A stretch of 64,000 nucleotides of DNA from Chryseobacterium indologenes (GTDB lineage Bacteria; Bacteroidota; Bacteroidia; Flavobacteriales; Weeksellaceae), in assembly GCF_001295265.1 (NCBI RefSeq), contig NZ_LJOD01000007.1, positions 124,001 to 188,000 of the forward strand. The letters run 5' to 3'. Of this stretch, positions 6,488-14,607 are shown piece after piece. The position numbers and the translations under genes were made by a program. Position 1 is the first letter of the stretch, and every line of letters starts with the position of its first letter. The notes beneath the pieces were generated by a model, which saw only the letters and a list, made by a program, of their open reading frames with translations, made no database searches and had not been told where the DNA came from.

Positions 6488-7930
6488 ATGTTAAGACCTT
6501 GGAAATTAGAATTTGAAGTCGATAAAAAGTTAGATAAAGCCGTCTATTTACAGATTGCTGATACAATTATTGCAGATATTCGTTCGGGGCGATTAAAAGC
6601 CGGAGATGCCCTGCCGGGAAGCAGGAACCTTGCCCAGTTGCTGAAGGTTAACAGAAACACAGTGGTAGAGGCATATCAGGTGCTTATTAATGAAGAATGG
6701 GTGATTCCGAAGGAGAGAAAAGGAATCTTCGTTTCAGATATACTTCCGGCTCCCCAGCAGAGACCACTTCTAAAAGAATCAGAACATGAAGAAAAATTAA
6801 AGCAGGCCAATACAATGCTGATTAATTTTGATGACGGGCACCCCGACAGCAAAATTGCCCCGGTAACAGAACTTGCCAGAGCTTACAGGCAGATTTTCAG
6901 CAGAAAAGCAAAATGGCAGATGATGGGCTACAGCAATGAACACGGAGATCCTGAATTCCGCAAAAGTATTGCCCAGATGCTCAACCATCAGAGAGGAATG
7001 CATATCAATAAGAATGAAATCTCTATCACTAGAGGCAGCCAGATGGCTATGTTTCTGACTGCTCAGGCCCTTTTACAATCAGGAGATCAGATCATCATAG
7101 AAAATCCGGGTTATCAGCCTGCCTGGAAAGCTTTTGAATATGCCGGAGCAGAGCTGCTTCCTGTAGCGGTGGATCATGAAGGAATAAGAATTAAGGATGT
7201 TGAAATTCTTTTGGCCACACATAAAAACATAAAAGCGATTTATATTACCCCTCACAGGCAATATCCCACCACTGTTACCTTAAGCCTGGCAAGAAGACTT
7301 CAGCTTATCGCATTATCCAACCAATACGGATTTACTATTATTGAAGATGATTATGATAATGAGTTCCATTTTGGATACCGTCCTATCCTCCCTGTTTCCG
7401 GTTTTCCGGACCTTAATCATTACGTATATATCGGAACATTAAGTAAGGTAGTGGCACCCGCATTAAGGATTGGATATCTGGTGTCTAAAGATCAGAATCT
7501 GCTTAAAAAAATTGGAAATCTCAGAAAAATCATTGATGTTCAGGGCGATGTGATTATGGAACAGGCCGTACTACAGCTGATTAAAGAAGGAGCCGTAAAA
7601 AAACATATCAAAAAAGCAACAATCCATTACAGAAATAAGAGAGATTTTGTTGCTGGTCTTCTGGAAAAATTTATAAAAAATTCTGCCAATTTTACAATCC
7701 CGGATGGAGGTCTTGCTTTCTGGATCGTACCTAAAGCAAAACCAGACTGGAATACCATAACCGGGTTGCTTATTGAAAGGAACATCAGTATCATCCATCC
7801 TGAACAATATAGTTTTGACCAGACAATCAACGGCTTCAGACTCAGCTACGGTTCTCTTTCTGAAGAACAGCTTGAACAGAGTATAAAAATAATTGGTGAA
7901 ATATTGGCTCAGGAAAGATCTGCGGGCTAA
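6488..7930 (+). CDS. MocR/PdxR-type regulator (GntR DNA-binding domain fused to aminotransferase fold)
   Basis: 480 residues. Residues about 18-85 form a GntR winged helix (YLQIADTIIADIRSGRLKAGDALPGSRNLAQLL); residues 115-475 form a class I aminotransferase domain with the PLP lysine K320 in GTLSKVVAPALRIGY and EDDYDNEF near 286. MocR proteins use PLP or a PLP-amino acid adduct to switch genes, often for vitamin B6, GABA or amino-acid metabolism. It is divergent from the cupin gene, its likely target. The ligand is unknown. Confidence 0.9.
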   Translation: MLRPWKLEFEVDKKLDKAVYLQIADTIIADIRSGRLKAGDALPGSRNLAQLLKVNRNTVVEAYQVLINEEWVIPKERKGIFVSDILPAPQQRPLLKESEHEEKLKQANTMLINFDDGHPDSKIAPVTELARAYRQIFSRKAKWQMMGYSNEHGDPEFRKSIAQMLNHQRGMHINKNEISITRGSQMAMFLTAQALLQSGDQIIIENPGYQPAWKAFEYAGAELLPVAVDHEGIRIKDVEILLATHKNIKAIYITPHRQYPTTVTLSLARRLQLIALSNQYGFTIIEDDYDNEFHFGYRPILPVSGFPDLNHYVYIGTLSKVVAPALRIGYLVSKDQNLLKKIGNLRKIIDVQGDVIMEQAVLQLIKEGAVKKHIKKATIHYRNKRDFVAGLLEKFIKNSANFTIPDGGLAFWIVPKAKPDWNTITGLLIERNISIIHPEQYSFDQTINGFRLSYGSLSEEQLEQSIKIIGEILAQERSAG

Positions 7931-8302
7931 AAACATCCATAACCATCTGCGAAAATCTGTGGAATCTGTCGGAAATTATTTTACCACAAAAGGTTTTTAC
8001 GTTTAAGATTCTTTTAAGAGACTAGCTTTGTCGAGAAGAACACTTAAGTTTAAAAATCAAAGATTTTTATGGATTCCGCGGGGAGAAATTTTATCGGAGA
8101 TAAAATCATTGCGCCTTTTTTATACAGTCTGTAATATAATCCTTGCGACTTGCGTATTCCAACAAAAAACCTGCAAAATCTGCCGGATCTGCGAGAATTT
8201 TAAACCATAAAATCTGTGAACTTGTGTGTAATAGAAAACTGCAAATCCATGAGATTAAAGTTCTCACAAATTTGCAGATAAGTTTTAAAATATCAACAGG
8301 GG
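7931..8302. other. 372-bp non-coding stretch, possible degenerate dispersed repeat
   Basis: There is no convincing gene. Short words resembling AAATCTGTG and ATCTGCG recur (near 7956, 7970, 8177, 8188, 8211), as do the related phrases GAAATTTTATC and GATAAAATC near 8085-8110. The texture is that of intergenic filler repeats I associate with chryseobacterial genomes, but no second copy is visible here. Short open frames over it lack coding character. No promoter or terminator was recognised for the convergent neighbours. Confidence 0.35.
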
Positions 8303-9445
8303 TTATTCCACTTCAAAAACAGCCTGTATTTCTACCGAAGAATTGACAGGAATAGAAGAAGCTCCCAGCGTAGCTCTTGCATGTTTTCCTTTTTCTCCGA
8401 ATACTTCTACGGTAAGATCGGAAGCGGCATTCATAAGATCGGCATGTCTGGTATAATCGTCTTTGGTATTGAAAATCCCGGTCAGCTGTACACATTGTTT
8501 TACCTTATTCAGATCTCCGCCAACAGCTTCTTTCAGAACTGCAATTACGTTCAGCATGGTAGCTTTTGTGGCTTCTTTTACCTGTTCTTCATTCACTTCA
8601 ACTCCTAATTTTCCGGGATAAAGGATTTTTCCTTCTTTTAAGGCTACCTGATTGATGAATACCAGGTTTCCGGAACGTACGAAAGGCTTATAATTCCCGG
8701 CCGGCTTAGGAATTTGGGGTAATACAATATTTTTCTGCTTCATTGTCAAGTTGACATCTTCTGATGTAGATTTTACTGTTGTAATCAGCTTTTTAGCAAA
8801 AGTACCTTTCAGGGCAAGGGCCGTTTTAGCAAAATTCCTTCCCTGCAGCTCAGCCAGAATACGTTCGTCTTTTGTGGGTCTTTCCACATCTTTCAGAGAA
8901 GCCATGCTGGTAACCCCCAATACACTGTTTCCCTGCGGTATGGTTTTATTCATATTCTCATATCCTCTGATTCCGTTGGAAACCAAAACCATCCCATGAA
9001 CAGCAAGACTGTTCCAGAATGCCTGTAATGCCAGTTCTTTTCCGGCTCCACTCCCGGCTGACATAAATACAGAAGCTGGCATTCCTTCAAGGGCATGATT
9101 GGTCCATAAAGGAACAGTTTTAGATAAAAACTCGCTCATTCCTGTACTTATATTTCCGAAATAGACAGGTGATCCGAAAACAATTCCGTCATAGGAAGGC
9201 AGCTCATCCACTGAAGCAACCGGAATATTTTTCAATTTTGGGTTCGGAGATTCTTTAACCTGCTTAATGACTGCCGAAGCGCTGCCGTTACTCTCAATAC
9301 CTGCTGCTATTTCTTTTGCCAGTTCATACGTTCCTCCGTTATCGGAGTGAATAAGGACCAATATTCCGGCTTTTTGATTTTGTGCCATAATGGTGGTGGT
9401 TTTTAGTAATAGAATGAATACAAAAAGCGTACTTAATTTTTTCAT
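8303..9445 (-). CDS. Exported flavodoxin-like/RidA-like fusion protein
   Basis: 380 residues: a signal peptide (about 1-21, ending IMAQ), a flavodoxin/WrbA-type fold at about 26-205 (ILVLIHSDNGGTYELAKEIAAGI, then GSPVYFGNISTGMSEFL) and a YjgF/UK114 (RidA-like) domain at about 236-380 ending GKHARATLGASSIPVNSSVEIQAVFEV. The arginine R357 is retained in the RidA domain. WrbA-type domains bind FMN and reduce quinones; RidA domains deaminate reactive enamines. Both are normally cytoplasmic and separate. Divergent from an AraC regulator with facing promoters. The family calls are good; the joint substrate is unknown. Confidence 0.82.
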   Translation of the reverse strand: MKKLSTLFVFILLLKTTTIMAQNQKAGILVLIHSDNGGTYELAKEIAAGIESNGSASAVIKQVKESPNPKLKNIPVASVDELPSYDGIVFGSPVYFGNISTGMSEFLSKTVPLWTNHALEGMPASVFMSAGSGAGKELALQAFWNSLAVHGMVLVSNGIRGYENMNKTIPQGNSVLGVTSMASLKDVERPTKDERILAELQGRNFAKTALALKGTFAKKLITTVKSTSEDVNLTMKQKNIVLPQIPKPAGNYKPFVRSGNLVFINQVALKEGKILYPGKLGVEVNEEQVKEATKATMLNVIAVLKEAVGGDLNKVKQCVQLTGIFNTKDDYTRHADLMNAASDLTVEVFGEKGKHARATLGASSIPVNSSVEIQAVFEVE

Positions 9446-9467
9446 TTTGAGTAATATATTGATGATA

Positions 9468-9475
9468 CAAAATTA
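9468..9475 (-). promoter_or_regulatory. -7 box for the flavodoxin-RidA gene
   Basis: CAAAATTA reads TAATTTTG on the minus strand, a perfect TAnnTTTG box 23 bases before the start codon at 9445. Confidence 0.55.
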
Positions 9476-9491
9476 GCATTGTCGTTTTTAT

Positions 9492-9499
9492 TAAATTTG
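9492..9499 (+). promoter_or_regulatory. -7 box for the AraC-family gene
   Basis: TAAATTTG is a perfect TAnnTTTG box 12 bases before the ATG at 9511. The messenger would have a very short leader. Confidence 0.55.
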
Positions 9500-9510
9500 C
9501 CAAAAAATAT

Positions 9511-10314
9511 ATGCAGAACGACAAAATCAAATGCGGTTTAACGGAACATTCCCAAAGCAGTTTTGTAGACAGCATTGAAAAGGAAGCGTATGTCTGGTGT
9601 GAGAAAGGCTGGAAGCATGATGATTATGACCATACCCATACGCGGGCACAGCTTACATTTGTAGAAGAAGGGTATCAATATTTTCATATTGATCAGAAGA
9701 TTTATCTGGTACCCCAGCATCATGTCATCTGGATTCCGTCAGAAAAGGCTCACCGAATCTCTTCAGAAGCCCAAACGGTAAATTTAATGGTCTTTTTATT
9801 TAAATCTGTTTTTAAAGAAGACTTTTATAAGAATGTTCATGTTTTTACAGTTCCTCCGGTTTTAAAGGAAATGCTTTTATACGCTTCTAAATGGAATCAG
9901 CTGCTGGCTGAAGATGAAGAGCAGGATTTGTTTTTTAAAGCCATTTTAAAAAGCCTTCCCAATTTCTGCAAAGAAAGCTCTTATCTTGAAATTCCTGTTC
10001 CTGCGGATATAAGACTGATTCCGGTATGTGAACATATTAATTTAAATTTCAGATACCGCCTCGATACCGATTTTCTTGCTGAAAAAGCCCAGATGTCTGT
10101 TCGTTCCCTCCAGAGAAATTTTAAAAAGGAAACAGGAATTACGCTTCAGAAGTACCTCCAGCTGGTTCGTATTTTAAAAAGTATCGAACTGCTGGACACT
10201 GGACAATATACTTTAAGCCAGATTGCCTATAAAACAGGATACCAAAGCCTGTCTGCTTTTACAGCCTCTTATCAGGCGATTATGAAATCCAAGCCAAAGC
10301 TCCGTAAAAATTAA
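9511..10314 (+). CDS. AraC family transcriptional regulator
   Basis: 267 residues. The N-terminal part (about 30-130) is a small cupin-like sensing domain with the HDDYDHTHTRAQLTFVEEG motif. The C-terminal part (about 165-265) carries two helix-turn-helix units, with LAEKAQMSVRSLQRNFKKETG and IAYKTGYQSLSAFTASYQ. It is divergent from the flavodoxin-RidA fusion gene and probably activates it in response to a small molecule that its cupin domain would bind. The ligand is unknown. Confidence 0.9.
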   Translation: MQNDKIKCGLTEHSQSSFVDSIEKEAYVWCEKGWKHDDYDHTHTRAQLTFVEEGYQYFHIDQKIYLVPQHHVIWIPSEKAHRISSEAQTVNLMVFLFKSVFKEDFYKNVHVFTVPPVLKEMLLYASKWNQLLAEDEEQDLFFKAILKSLPNFCKESSYLEIPVPADIRLIPVCEHINLNFRYRLDTDFLAEKAQMSVRSLQRNFKKETGITLQKYLQLVRILKSIELLDTGQYTLSQIAYKTGYQSLSAFTASYQAIMKSKPKLRKN

Positions 10315-10334
10315 ATTTACTAAAGACTATTCAA

Positions 10335-10991
10335 TCAGGGAGTTTCATCGTGAGCCATATCCACAGGTTTGGATTCGGGAGAGCCTTTTTCTCTGAGCCA
10401 TATAGAGAGTATGACAATGGAAGCTACAGCCAGAAATTCGCTTTGCCAGTTCTGAAAAGATTCAAACCAGAACCTGGACTCCGAAATATACTGCAAAGCT
10501 GAAACTTCAGCCTCATTTTTAGAGATTTGTTCTTCGTTGTAATCTTTAAGACTTCCGTAGAAATGCATCCCGAAACTTGCCAGAAATAAAACAGCAAAAG
10601 CTATTGAAAGGGAATGTTTGTAAATTGTGAGCCATAGACCTCCTTTTTTAACCGGCCATGGAGCTTTGGAATGCTTCTGGGGTTCACGGTCCACTTCTTC
10701 TTTTTTTTCAAGGGATTTGGATTCGCTGGAGCCTTTCTGCCTTAAAGAAACAGTGAGCAGAATATAAAGCATCATCTGAAGAAATTCGCTTTCCCAGTTT
10801 TCAAAGGTAGCCTGTATAAAATGCCCGCTGTGAATGTATTCGCCAATAGACAGCATGGAGCGGCCATGTTCGGCAAGTTCTTTATTTTCGGTCTTCCAAC
10901 CCGTGAAAAACTGTCCTATAAGACAGAAAATCATGAGAAGCAGTAAAACAATGCTTAAGCTGTTGCGGTAAAAAAAACTTTTAGCAGCCAT
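10335..10991 (-). CDS. DUF6766-type membrane protein with internal duplication
   Basis: 218 residues with four hydrophobic segments. Two homologous halves are visible: residues 6-92 and about 122-207. They share (Y)(R/K)(N/H)SLSI, FW/NW(E/Q)SEFL and (V/I)(S/W)LR(Q/E)KGS(S/P)ESK, joined by a charged linker at 93-118. The halves look like tandem copies of the unit named DUF6766. The function of the family is unknown. It ends close to the AraC gene, convergent, with no clear terminator in the 20-bp gap. On its upstream side lies the MITE-like element. Confidence 0.75.
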   Translation of the reverse strand: MAAKSFFYRNSLSIVLLLLMIFCLIGQFFTGWKTENKELAEHGRSMLSIGEYIHSGHFIQATFENWESEFLQMMLYILLTVSLRQKGSSESKSLEKKEEVDREPQKHSKAPWPVKKGGLWLTIYKHSLSIAFAVLFLASFGMHFYGSLKDYNEEQISKNEAEVSALQYISESRFWFESFQNWQSEFLAVASIVILSIWLREKGSPESKPVDMAHDETP

Positions 10992-11021
10992 GATTTAATT
11001 TTAGAGTTAAAAAAACTGAGT

Positions 11022-11311
11022 TAAGAGCCAGTTCAAAATTCATTAGGAATAATTGTAAATATCTAATAAATAACAAGATTCAATAAATTCTGATTGAATT
11101 TTGTTTACTAAAGCGGCTTCCACGAATCAACGAAATCAATTCTAACCTTTGGCTACTTTAAAATCAGCAGTTTAAAAATGAAAGCTTTGAGTCAGAAAAA
11201 TACCTCATCAGCACACTCTTTTTTTATCAATAAATACTCAGGGAATGTATTTTAAATAAAGGCTTGAATATGATATAAAAAATCAAATTAAGAAATTTAG
11301 ACAGGCTCTAA
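11022..11311. mobile_element. MITE-like element with IS5/IS1031-type ends and TAA target duplication
   Basis: The ends are imperfect inverted repeats: GAGCCAGTTCAAAATTC from 11025, and GAGCCTGTCTAAATTTC read inward on the minus strand from 11308, matching at 13 of 17 positions. Both are bordered by TAA (11022-11024 and 11309-11311), a 3-bp TNA-type duplication known for IS1031-group elements. The 284-bp interior has no coding capacity. The right end touches the stop codon of the Rieske-FAD gene. It is probably a non-autonomous derivative moved by a transposase elsewhere. Confidence 0.6.
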
Positions 11312-12837
11312 GATTTCAGATCCCAGGTCTGGATAACATGGCGAAGGTTCTTTACGGAAGGACCTGTAAGAAGTTTTCCGTTCACTCCAAACCGGGATCC
11401 GTGACAGGGGCAATCCCAGCTGAACTCGGCACTGTTCCACCGGACTTCACACAATGCATGAGGACAGGTACTTTTTACAATGTGCATCCGGCCGCCGGGT
11501 TCTTTGTAAACAGCATAGGATTCTCCTTCAAATTTCACGGTTTTTGCTTCTCCTTCTTTGATCTCGGTCATAGAATTTATCTTTTCCATGAAGAGCTTAT
11601 CTTTGACAAAATCAAAAACAACATCTGCATTTTCTTTTATAAAACCGGTAAATCCCGCCACTGGTTTTATCCGGGAAGGGCTGAAAAGTTTTTCATACCT
11701 GCTGGTTCCGAAGACGATTAGATCATGCAGAATCTGTGAAGACAATGTTCCGAATATCATTCCGTTTCCCCTGAATCCGGTAGCGGTAAAAACCCGTCCT
11801 CCGCTTCCCGGAAGTTTTCCGATGTAAGGAAGCCCGTCAACCGGCTCGTAATACTGGCTGGACCAGCTGTACATAGCGGTTTCCACATTAAAATATTTAC
11901 GGACGTAGTTTTCAAGTCTGGAAAAGCATTCTCCTGTATTTCCGTTATGGCCCGTTTTATGATCTTCTCCACCCGCAATCAGCAGATTTTCACCATTAAT
12001 TTCCTGAATCCTGTAATAATGATAGGGTTCACAGAGATCATATCCCAGCTGCCAGGGATATTGGGTATCTCTCAGTGTGAAGGCAATAACATAACTCCGG
12101 TAAGGTGCATTGGTGAAGTGGAGAATGTTAACACCCGGAGGAATGTGGGTAGCATAAACTGCATGAGCAACTCTCACCTCTCCTTTTGAAGTGGTTAAGA
12201 CCACTATGTCATCCTGTTCTGCATGTTTTTCACAAAGGCAGTTCTCCATAATGATACCTCCTGCCCTGATAAAAGCTTCACATAATCCTCTGATATATTT
12301 TACAGGATGAAAATGTCCCTGATCGGGAATCAGAACTGCTTCCCGAAAAGGAACCGGAAATGGAATTTCATTCACGTACTGCATTTCGTGACCTACAAGG
12401 GCTGCTCCTTCCACAATTTTTCTCAACTGATTTTCCTGTTGCTCATCCAGGGCAAAAAGATAAGCGGGTTTTCTGGTGAAATCACAGTTAATGCCGTTTT
12501 CTATTATATTATCCTCAATGATACGGATGGCTTCCTGACCGGCTTCACCCAATAGTTCTGCATAATCAATTCCAAAATTGTCTATCACCTGGGCAAATGT
12601 AGTATCAAAAAAGTCGTTAAGATGAGCTGTGGTTCCTCCGGTAGTACCGAAAGCGATATTGGCTGCTTCCAGAATAATGCACTTTTTTCCGGATTTCTGG
12701 AGTTTCAGGGCAGTAGAGACACCGGTTATTCCTCCGCCGACTATTGCCGCATCAAAAACCTCATCCGGAATGGCATCTGCGGAAAATTTCCTGATCTCTT
12801 CCTGCCATATACTTTTTCTTGTTCCGTCTCTGTACAT
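11308..12837 (-). CDS. FAD-dependent oxidoreductase with C-terminal Rieske [2Fe-2S] domain
   Basis: About 509 residues from the ATG at 12837; the frame also extends to a TTG at 12861, but family members begin near MYRDGxRxSxWQ, so the ATG is preferred. The N-terminus holds the dinucleotide fold VGGGITGVS; a DAO/DadA-type FAD domain fills residues 25-400. The C-terminal 90 residues carry a Rieske cluster site, CPH then CPCH, spaced as usual. Such proteins probably oxidise an amine or amino acid and pass electrons to the cluster. It closes the stress cluster; the stop TAG is partly formed by the inserted element. Confidence 0.88.
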   Translation of the reverse strand: MYRDGTRKSIWQEEIRKFSADAIPDEVFDAAIVGGGITGVSTALKLQKSGKKCIILEAANIAFGTTGGTTAHLNDFFDTTFAQVIDNFGIDYAELLGEAGQEAIRIIEDNIIENGINCDFTRKPAYLFALDEQQENQLRKIVEGAALVGHEMQYVNEIPFPVPFREAVLIPDQGHFHPVKYIRGLCEAFIRAGGIIMENCLCEKHAEQDDIVVLTTSKGEVRVAHAVYATHIPPGVNILHFTNAPYRSYVIAFTLRDTQYPWQLGYDLCEPYHYYRIQEINGENLLIAGGEDHKTGHNGNTGECFSRLENYVRKYFNVETAMYSWSSQYYEPVDGLPYIGKLPGSGGRVFTATGFRGNGMIFGTLSSQILHDLIVFGTSRYEKLFSPSRIKPVAGFTGFIKENADVVFDFVKDKLFMEKINSMTEIKEGEAKTVKFEGESYAVYKEPGGRMHIVKSTCPHALCEVRWNSAEFSWDCPCHGSRFGVNGKLLTGPSVKNLRHVIQTWDLKS

Positions 12838-12861
12838 GGCCTGAATATTTATGGTTAACAA

Positions 12862-13020
12862 TTATTTAATCTGCAACGTATCGCTTTTCGGTATACCGGT
12901 TTTTGCAGCGGTATTTTCCGTTGTTTTTTTATTCTTGGGCTCATCTTCTTCTATGTCACATTTACACGATGTAAGCGCGAATGCGCTTATTATTCCTAAA
13001 ACTAATGCTGTTGTTTTCAT
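12862..13020 (-). CDS. Tiny lipoprotein (52 residues)
   Basis: A short frame between the two oxidoreductase genes. It starts ATG at 13020, reads MKTTALVLGIISAFALTSCKCD, and ends at TAA 12862-12864. The first 18 residues are a lipoprotein signal with the lipobox LTSC (C19 becomes the lipid-bearing N-terminus). The rest is a short acidic and lysine/threonine-rich tail (EEDEPKNKKTT) without a recognisable domain. It lies 30 bp downstream of the SDR gene and 24 bp upstream of the next start, so it is part of the same transcript. The function is unknown. Confidence 0.75.
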   Translation of the reverse strand: MKTTALVLGIISAFALTSCKCDIEEDEPKNKKTTENTAAKTGIPKSDTLQIK

Positions 13021-13050
13021 AATTCTTATTCTTTAAAGTTGTTTGATTTT

Positions 13051-13803
13051 TTATCCGTTAACAATCAGGCCTCCGTTGGGATGGAGAACCTGTCCTGTAA
13101 TCTGTGCAGCTCCGCTTCCGGCCAGGAACAGGAAGCTTTCTGCCACTTCTTCAGGGGTTGCATTTCTTTCAAAAGGCGGTTTATCGGGATCCTCTTTCTT
13201 CTCCCCGAATGTTTCTTTGGTAAGCGGCGTCGCTACAGGCCCCGGTGCTACAGCATTGACACGAATCCCTTTAGGCTTTGCCTGCAATGCCAGAGAACGG
13301 GTAAAGGAAACAATCGCCCCTTTGGTTGCTGAATAATCCAGAAGTTCTGCATGCCCCTGATAGGCTGCTGCCGACGTTGTATTGATGACAGAGCTTCCCT
13401 CTTTCAGGTAAGGAAATACAACCTTAGTCAGCAGGATCATTCCTACAATATTGGAATCGAAGGTTTTTCTGATATTCTTTTCTTCCAGATCCTTAATATT
13501 TTCAGCCGGGAACTGTACCCCTGCATTATTGATAAGAATATCTATACCCCCCAATTCAGAAACGACATGTTCTACTGTTTTTTCACAAAACTCATAATCG
13601 TTGATGTCTCCCCGGAAAGTAATGCATTTCCGGCCTGTTCTTTCAATTTCTTTTTTTGTTTTCTGAGCATCTTTATCGTCGGTATGATAAATAATAGCAA
13701 TATCAGCGCCCTCTCGGGCAAAGATTAAGGCAACAGCTTTTCCTATTCCGCTGTCTGCGCCGGTAATAAGTACTGATTTGTTTCTTAATTCATCCATATC
13801 CAT
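13051..13803 (-). CDS. SDR family oxidoreductase (stress-type, YhdF/GdH-like)
   Basis: A 250-residue classical short-chain dehydrogenase with TGADSGIGKAVA near residue 14, NNAG near 92, the active-site serine in INTTSAAA and YSATKGA (catalytic Tyr and Lys). GRKCITFRGDIND and the C-terminal GQVLHPNGG are typical of general-stress SDRs such as YhdF. It probably uses NAD(P) on a carbonyl or sugar substrate. Its start abuts the stop of the SDR upstream without a gap, indicating one messenger. The second ATG two codons on is an equally possible start. Confidence 0.87.
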   Translation of the reverse strand: MDMDELRNKSVLITGADSGIGKAVALIFAREGADIAIIYHTDDKDAQKTKKEIERTGRKCITFRGDINDYEFCEKTVEHVVSELGGIDILINNAGVQFPAENIKDLEEKNIRKTFDSNIVGMILLTKVVFPYLKEGSSVINTTSAAAYQGHAELLDYSATKGAIVSFTRSLALQAKPKGIRVNAVAPGPVATPLTKETFGEKKEDPDKPPFERNATPEEVAESFLFLAGSGAAQITGQVLHPNGGLIVNG

Positions 13804-14601
13804 TTATTTTTCAGGTACAGGTTTCTGCATTTCTGCCATTCTGTGAGCAGCCATACTATCTGTTGCGATATTGGCCATTGCTACGGAAAGTTTATTTTTA
13901 ATTCCGGAAATCACCTTGTCTTCACCGTTCATCAGGGCATTGTACCCGTCTATAGCCACTTCTTCTGGGGACGCAAGGCTGTCTTTATCCTCCAGAATCT
14001 TACTTCTGTTCATATCTGCTTTGTTGAAAAAATCGGTATCGGTAGGGCCGGGAAGCAATGCCGTTACAGTAATTCCCGTATCTTTCAGCTCTTCACGAAT
14101 GGCTTCAGACCAGGACAATACAAACGCTTTTGTACCGTGATAAACCGAATGCCAGGGACCGGGAGCCTTACTCGCCACGGAGGCAAGATTCAGGATTTTC
14201 CCCGATCCTTTGGACAAGCGGTCCTTAATAAACAACTTGGTTAATATGATGACTGAAATAATATTTAGATTAACAATGTCTATTTCTCTGTGAATATCAG
14301 TATCCTGAAACTTCCCATATACGCCCTGTCCTGCATCGTTCACCAGAATCTCAGGACTGATGGCATTTAATTTCAATTCAGAATACAAAGAGTAGGCTTC
14401 ATCCTGAAGAAACAGATTTTTCGAAATACTGATGACATTAACGCCATAATCTTTAAATTCAACGGCCTTACGCTGGAGTTCCTCATGATTTCTGGCAACA
14501 ATCACAAGATCATAACCGTTTTTGGCAAACTGTTTTGCCAGTTCATATCCTATTCCGCTTGTAGCTCCTGTAATAAGGGCATATTGGTGTTTGCGTTCCA
14601 T
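13804..14601 (-). CDS. SDR family oxidoreductase (DltE/YqjQ-like)
   Basis: A 265-residue short-chain dehydrogenase: cofactor loop TGATSGIGYELAKQF (residues 11-25), NDAGQGVYG near 88, ILNLASVAS with the active-site serine, then YHGTKAF with the catalytic Tyr and Lys. It belongs to the group of small SDRs annotated as YqjQ or DltE oxidoreductases, with unknown substrates. It is seven bases upstream-adjacent to the CinA gene and directly abuts the next SDR, so the operon is tight. The C-terminus is slightly longer than the second SDR. Confidence 0.85.
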   Translation of the reverse strand: MERKHQYALITGATSGIGYELAKQFAKNGYDLVIVARNHEELQRKAVEFKDYGVNVISISKNLFLQDEAYSLYSELKLNAISPEILVNDAGQGVYGKFQDTDIHREIDIVNLNIISVIILTKLFIKDRLSKGSGKILNLASVASKAPGPWHSVYHGTKAFVLSWSEAIREELKDTGITVTALLPGPTDTDFFNKADMNRSKILEDKDSLASPEEVAIDGYNALMNGEDKVISGIKNKLSVAMANIATDSMAAHRMAEMQKPVPEK

Positions 14602-14607
14602 ATTTTA

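Noticed and set aside
8028..8346. Two short overlapping plus frames in the 7931-8302 gap
   Set aside because: No domain, no promoter, and the sequence looks like intergenic repeat words; one runs into the 3' end of the convergent gene.
14520..14545. Sigma-54-like TGGCAAAACAGTTTGC on the minus strand
   Set aside because: Inside an SDR coding region and the -24 to -12 spacing is one base too long.
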